A stretch of 7,441 nucleotides of DNA from Lachnoclostridium sp. UBA7122 (GTDB taxonomy: Bacteria > Bacillota > Clostridia > Lachnospirales > Lachnospiraceae), in assembly GCA_002493085.1 (NCBI GenBank), contig DKXQ01000087.1, positions 1 through 7,441 on the forward strand, given 5' to 3'. Every line of letters begins with the position of its first letter. Position 1 is the stretch's first letter. A program made the position numbers and the translations under genes. Positions 6,408 to 7,441 of this stretch are shown piece by piece. The notes beneath the pieces are model-generated. The model saw only the letters and a program-made list of their open reading frames with translations. It was not told the DNA's origin and ran no database searches.

Positions 6408-6507
6408 TGTGTAATATCTCTGCATTTTTGAAAATTAGTGTTTTGCTACAAGACTTTTACTAAAGTTTCCATATACACGTTTTTAGTTGGCATCATTTAC
6501 ATACGCC

Positions 6508-6533
6508 CTTATTTTATAGTAATAAGTTTTTTT
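6508..6533 (+). terminator. Possible weak terminator in the IS flank
   Basis: CTTATT (6508-6513) pairs with AATAAG (6521-6526) around a 7-base loop and is followed directly by seven T (6527-6533). Only one G-C pair supports the stem. It would act on plus-strand read-through heading into the transposase gene from the left, a common way for insertion sequences to limit outside transcription. The call is tentative. Confidence 0.25.
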
Positions 6534-6609
6534 ACCTTTTTGTTTTACATTAGTTCTTAAGATAGAACCCTTTTCCAAGAAATAGAAGTTTTAACTTTTC
6601 CTGCACGTT

Positions 6610-7441
6610 TTACTTTATTTGTTCACTTATGGAAAAACGAAACTCCTGGACACTTTGTGTTTGGTATTTTTCAAATTCTTTATCTGTATATGGGAGCAGT
6701 TTCATTGAACAATATGCTACATTTATTAAATTTACCATCATTTCTATGCCTTTTACACTACGTACCATGTAATGGCACAGAGACCAAAATGTTTTTTGTT
6801 CATAATAACTTGTTTCTATATTCCAGCGTATTTTGTATAAAAACAATGGAACATAGTTAGACCATTCACTTCCAGTCTGGTTCAGTGGCGCACTTTCATA
6901 CCATGCATATGCAAAAGTAATACATGATGGTGATATAGTGCTGAAAAACAAACGCCTTGTGCCACCTTCCCTAAGAGTGGATGTTACATATGCGTGCACC
7001 ATGTGGTTTCCAAATATATTTGTAAGTACTATGCGTACACCAGTAAAGTAACCATTAATTTTTTCATTGGATAGGACAAAATCTTTTTTTGCAGATAGAC
7101 GTTCACCATGTTTTCTAGGACGTCCTGCTTTTCCTGTACGTTTTGGTGCAATGTCATATATGACAGAATCCACTCTTGCAGCACAGATAATGTCAAGATT
7201 AGAAAATTCGTCAGCAACACAGATGAGAGCCTTTTTAGCATACCAACTGTCAAACATAAGTATAACATTTTTTTGTTCAGAAAGCTGTGGCATTACATGA
7301 CGTACCATTTCAGCAGCTAACAGTATTTTTGATTTTGTTTTGTCCCACATTTTGTAACCAAGTGGTATTGAAAGGTAGGATATTTTCCTATTTTTCCATA
7401 CAGGCACACAAAGCATTAGACTTACAAAGCAATGCCCATTT
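6610..7441 (-). CDS. IS4-superfamily DDE transposase, N-terminus outside the window
   Basis: The frame is open from the right window edge to the stop at 6612-6610, giving at least 276 residues of the C-terminal part. An in-frame ATG at 7416-7414 exists, but the frame continues upstream as NGHCFVSL, which reads like the middle of such a transposase, so the true start lies outside. Two catalytic parts are visible: the second Asp in ILMFDSWYAKK (codon 7251-7249) and the IS4 signature Y-x2-R-x3-E-x6-K in YKIRWNIETSYYEQK, with the catalytic Glu at 6816-6814. GRPRKHGERLS lies between them. The first Asp should lie upstream, outside the window. The visible part has no frameshift or stop and may be intact. 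It cuts and joins element ends during transposition. It converges on the flagellin-Sel1 unit. Confidence 0.9.
   Translation of the reverse strand, partial: NGHCFVSLMLCVPVWKNRKISYLSIPLGYKMWDKTKSKILLAAEMVRHVMPQLSEQKNVILMFDSWYAKKALICVADEFSNLDIICAARVDSVIYDIAPKRTGKAGRPRKHGERLSAKKDFVLSNEKINGYFTGVRIVLTNIFGNHMVHAYVTSTLREGGTRRLFFSTISPSCITFAYAWYESAPLNQTGSEWSNYVPLFLYKIRWNIETSYYEQKTFWSLCHYMVRSVKGIEMMVNLINVAYCSMKLLPYTDKEFEKYQTQSVQEFRFSISEQIK

Larger units (their letters stand above)
6408..7441 (-). mobile_element. Partial insertion sequence of the IS4 superfamily, left boundary not resolved
   Basis: The element contains the minus-strand transposase and runs out of the window on the right. Its left end must lie between the hairpin at 6407 and the transposase stop at 6612. 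Terminal inverted repeats and the target duplication cannot be defined because only one end is present. The 202 non-coding bases 6408-6609 contain T-rich tracts and weak stem-loops (for example GTTCT 6553-6557 with AGAAC 6564-6568) and no gene I can see. Confidence 0.6.

Noticed and set aside
6657..7320. Short plus-strand open frames (67-77 codons) opposite the transposase
   Set aside because: All lie antisense to the transposase catalytic region and lack ribosome sites or recognisable features.

Overview
The window is AT-rich Gram-positive DNA with strong Shine-Dalgarno sites. It most likely comes from a motile, anaerobic member of the Clostridia, probably a Lachnospiraceae-like gut bacterium. 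This rests on an oxygen-sensitive class III ribonucleotide reductase, a bacterial ProRS that resembles Lachnospiraceae enzymes as I remember them, a flagellin beginning MVV and preceded by a sigma-D type promoter, and an IS4-type transposase. The taxonomic call is from recognition of protein sequence, not from a search.

Layout from left to right. Bases 1-60 are the last 19 codons of a gene that starts outside the window; they vaguely resemble the tail of a chemotaxis receptor. A weak stem-loop with a T run follows. Next come nrdD (198-2360, anaerobic ribonucleoside-triphosphate reductase) and, 28 bases later, proS (2389-4128, prolyl-tRNA synthetase with an editing domain), probably co-transcribed. 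The activase gene nrdG is not next to nrdD.

The 97-base gap after proS is packed with signals: a possible weak terminator, a sigma-D/sigma-28 promoter (TAAT, 15 bases, GCCGATAT), a perfect 8-base inverted repeat over the -10/+1 region, and a short leader with GGA motifs that could bind CsrA. This promoter should drive a two-gene unit: a divergent 290-residue flagellin (4226-5098) and, 36 bases on, a 409-residue Sel1-repeat protein (5135-6364) with no signal peptide. A strong 16-base-pair hairpin at 6369-6407 closes the unit. This pair, a cysteine-containing flagellin paralogue with an uncharacterised cytosolic Sel1 protein under flagellar control, is the most interesting part of the window.

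The right end carries, on the minus strand, the C-terminal part of an IS4-superfamily DDE transposase (6610-7441), cut by the window edge. Its 3' flank of about 200 bases (6408-6609) holds no gene and only weak stem-loops. No tRNA, rRNA, riboswitch or CRISPR array was seen. The annotated starts of proS, the flagellin and the Sel1 gene are internal start codons that sit just after their Shine-Dalgarno sites, because the longest open frames begin inside or upstream of those sites.
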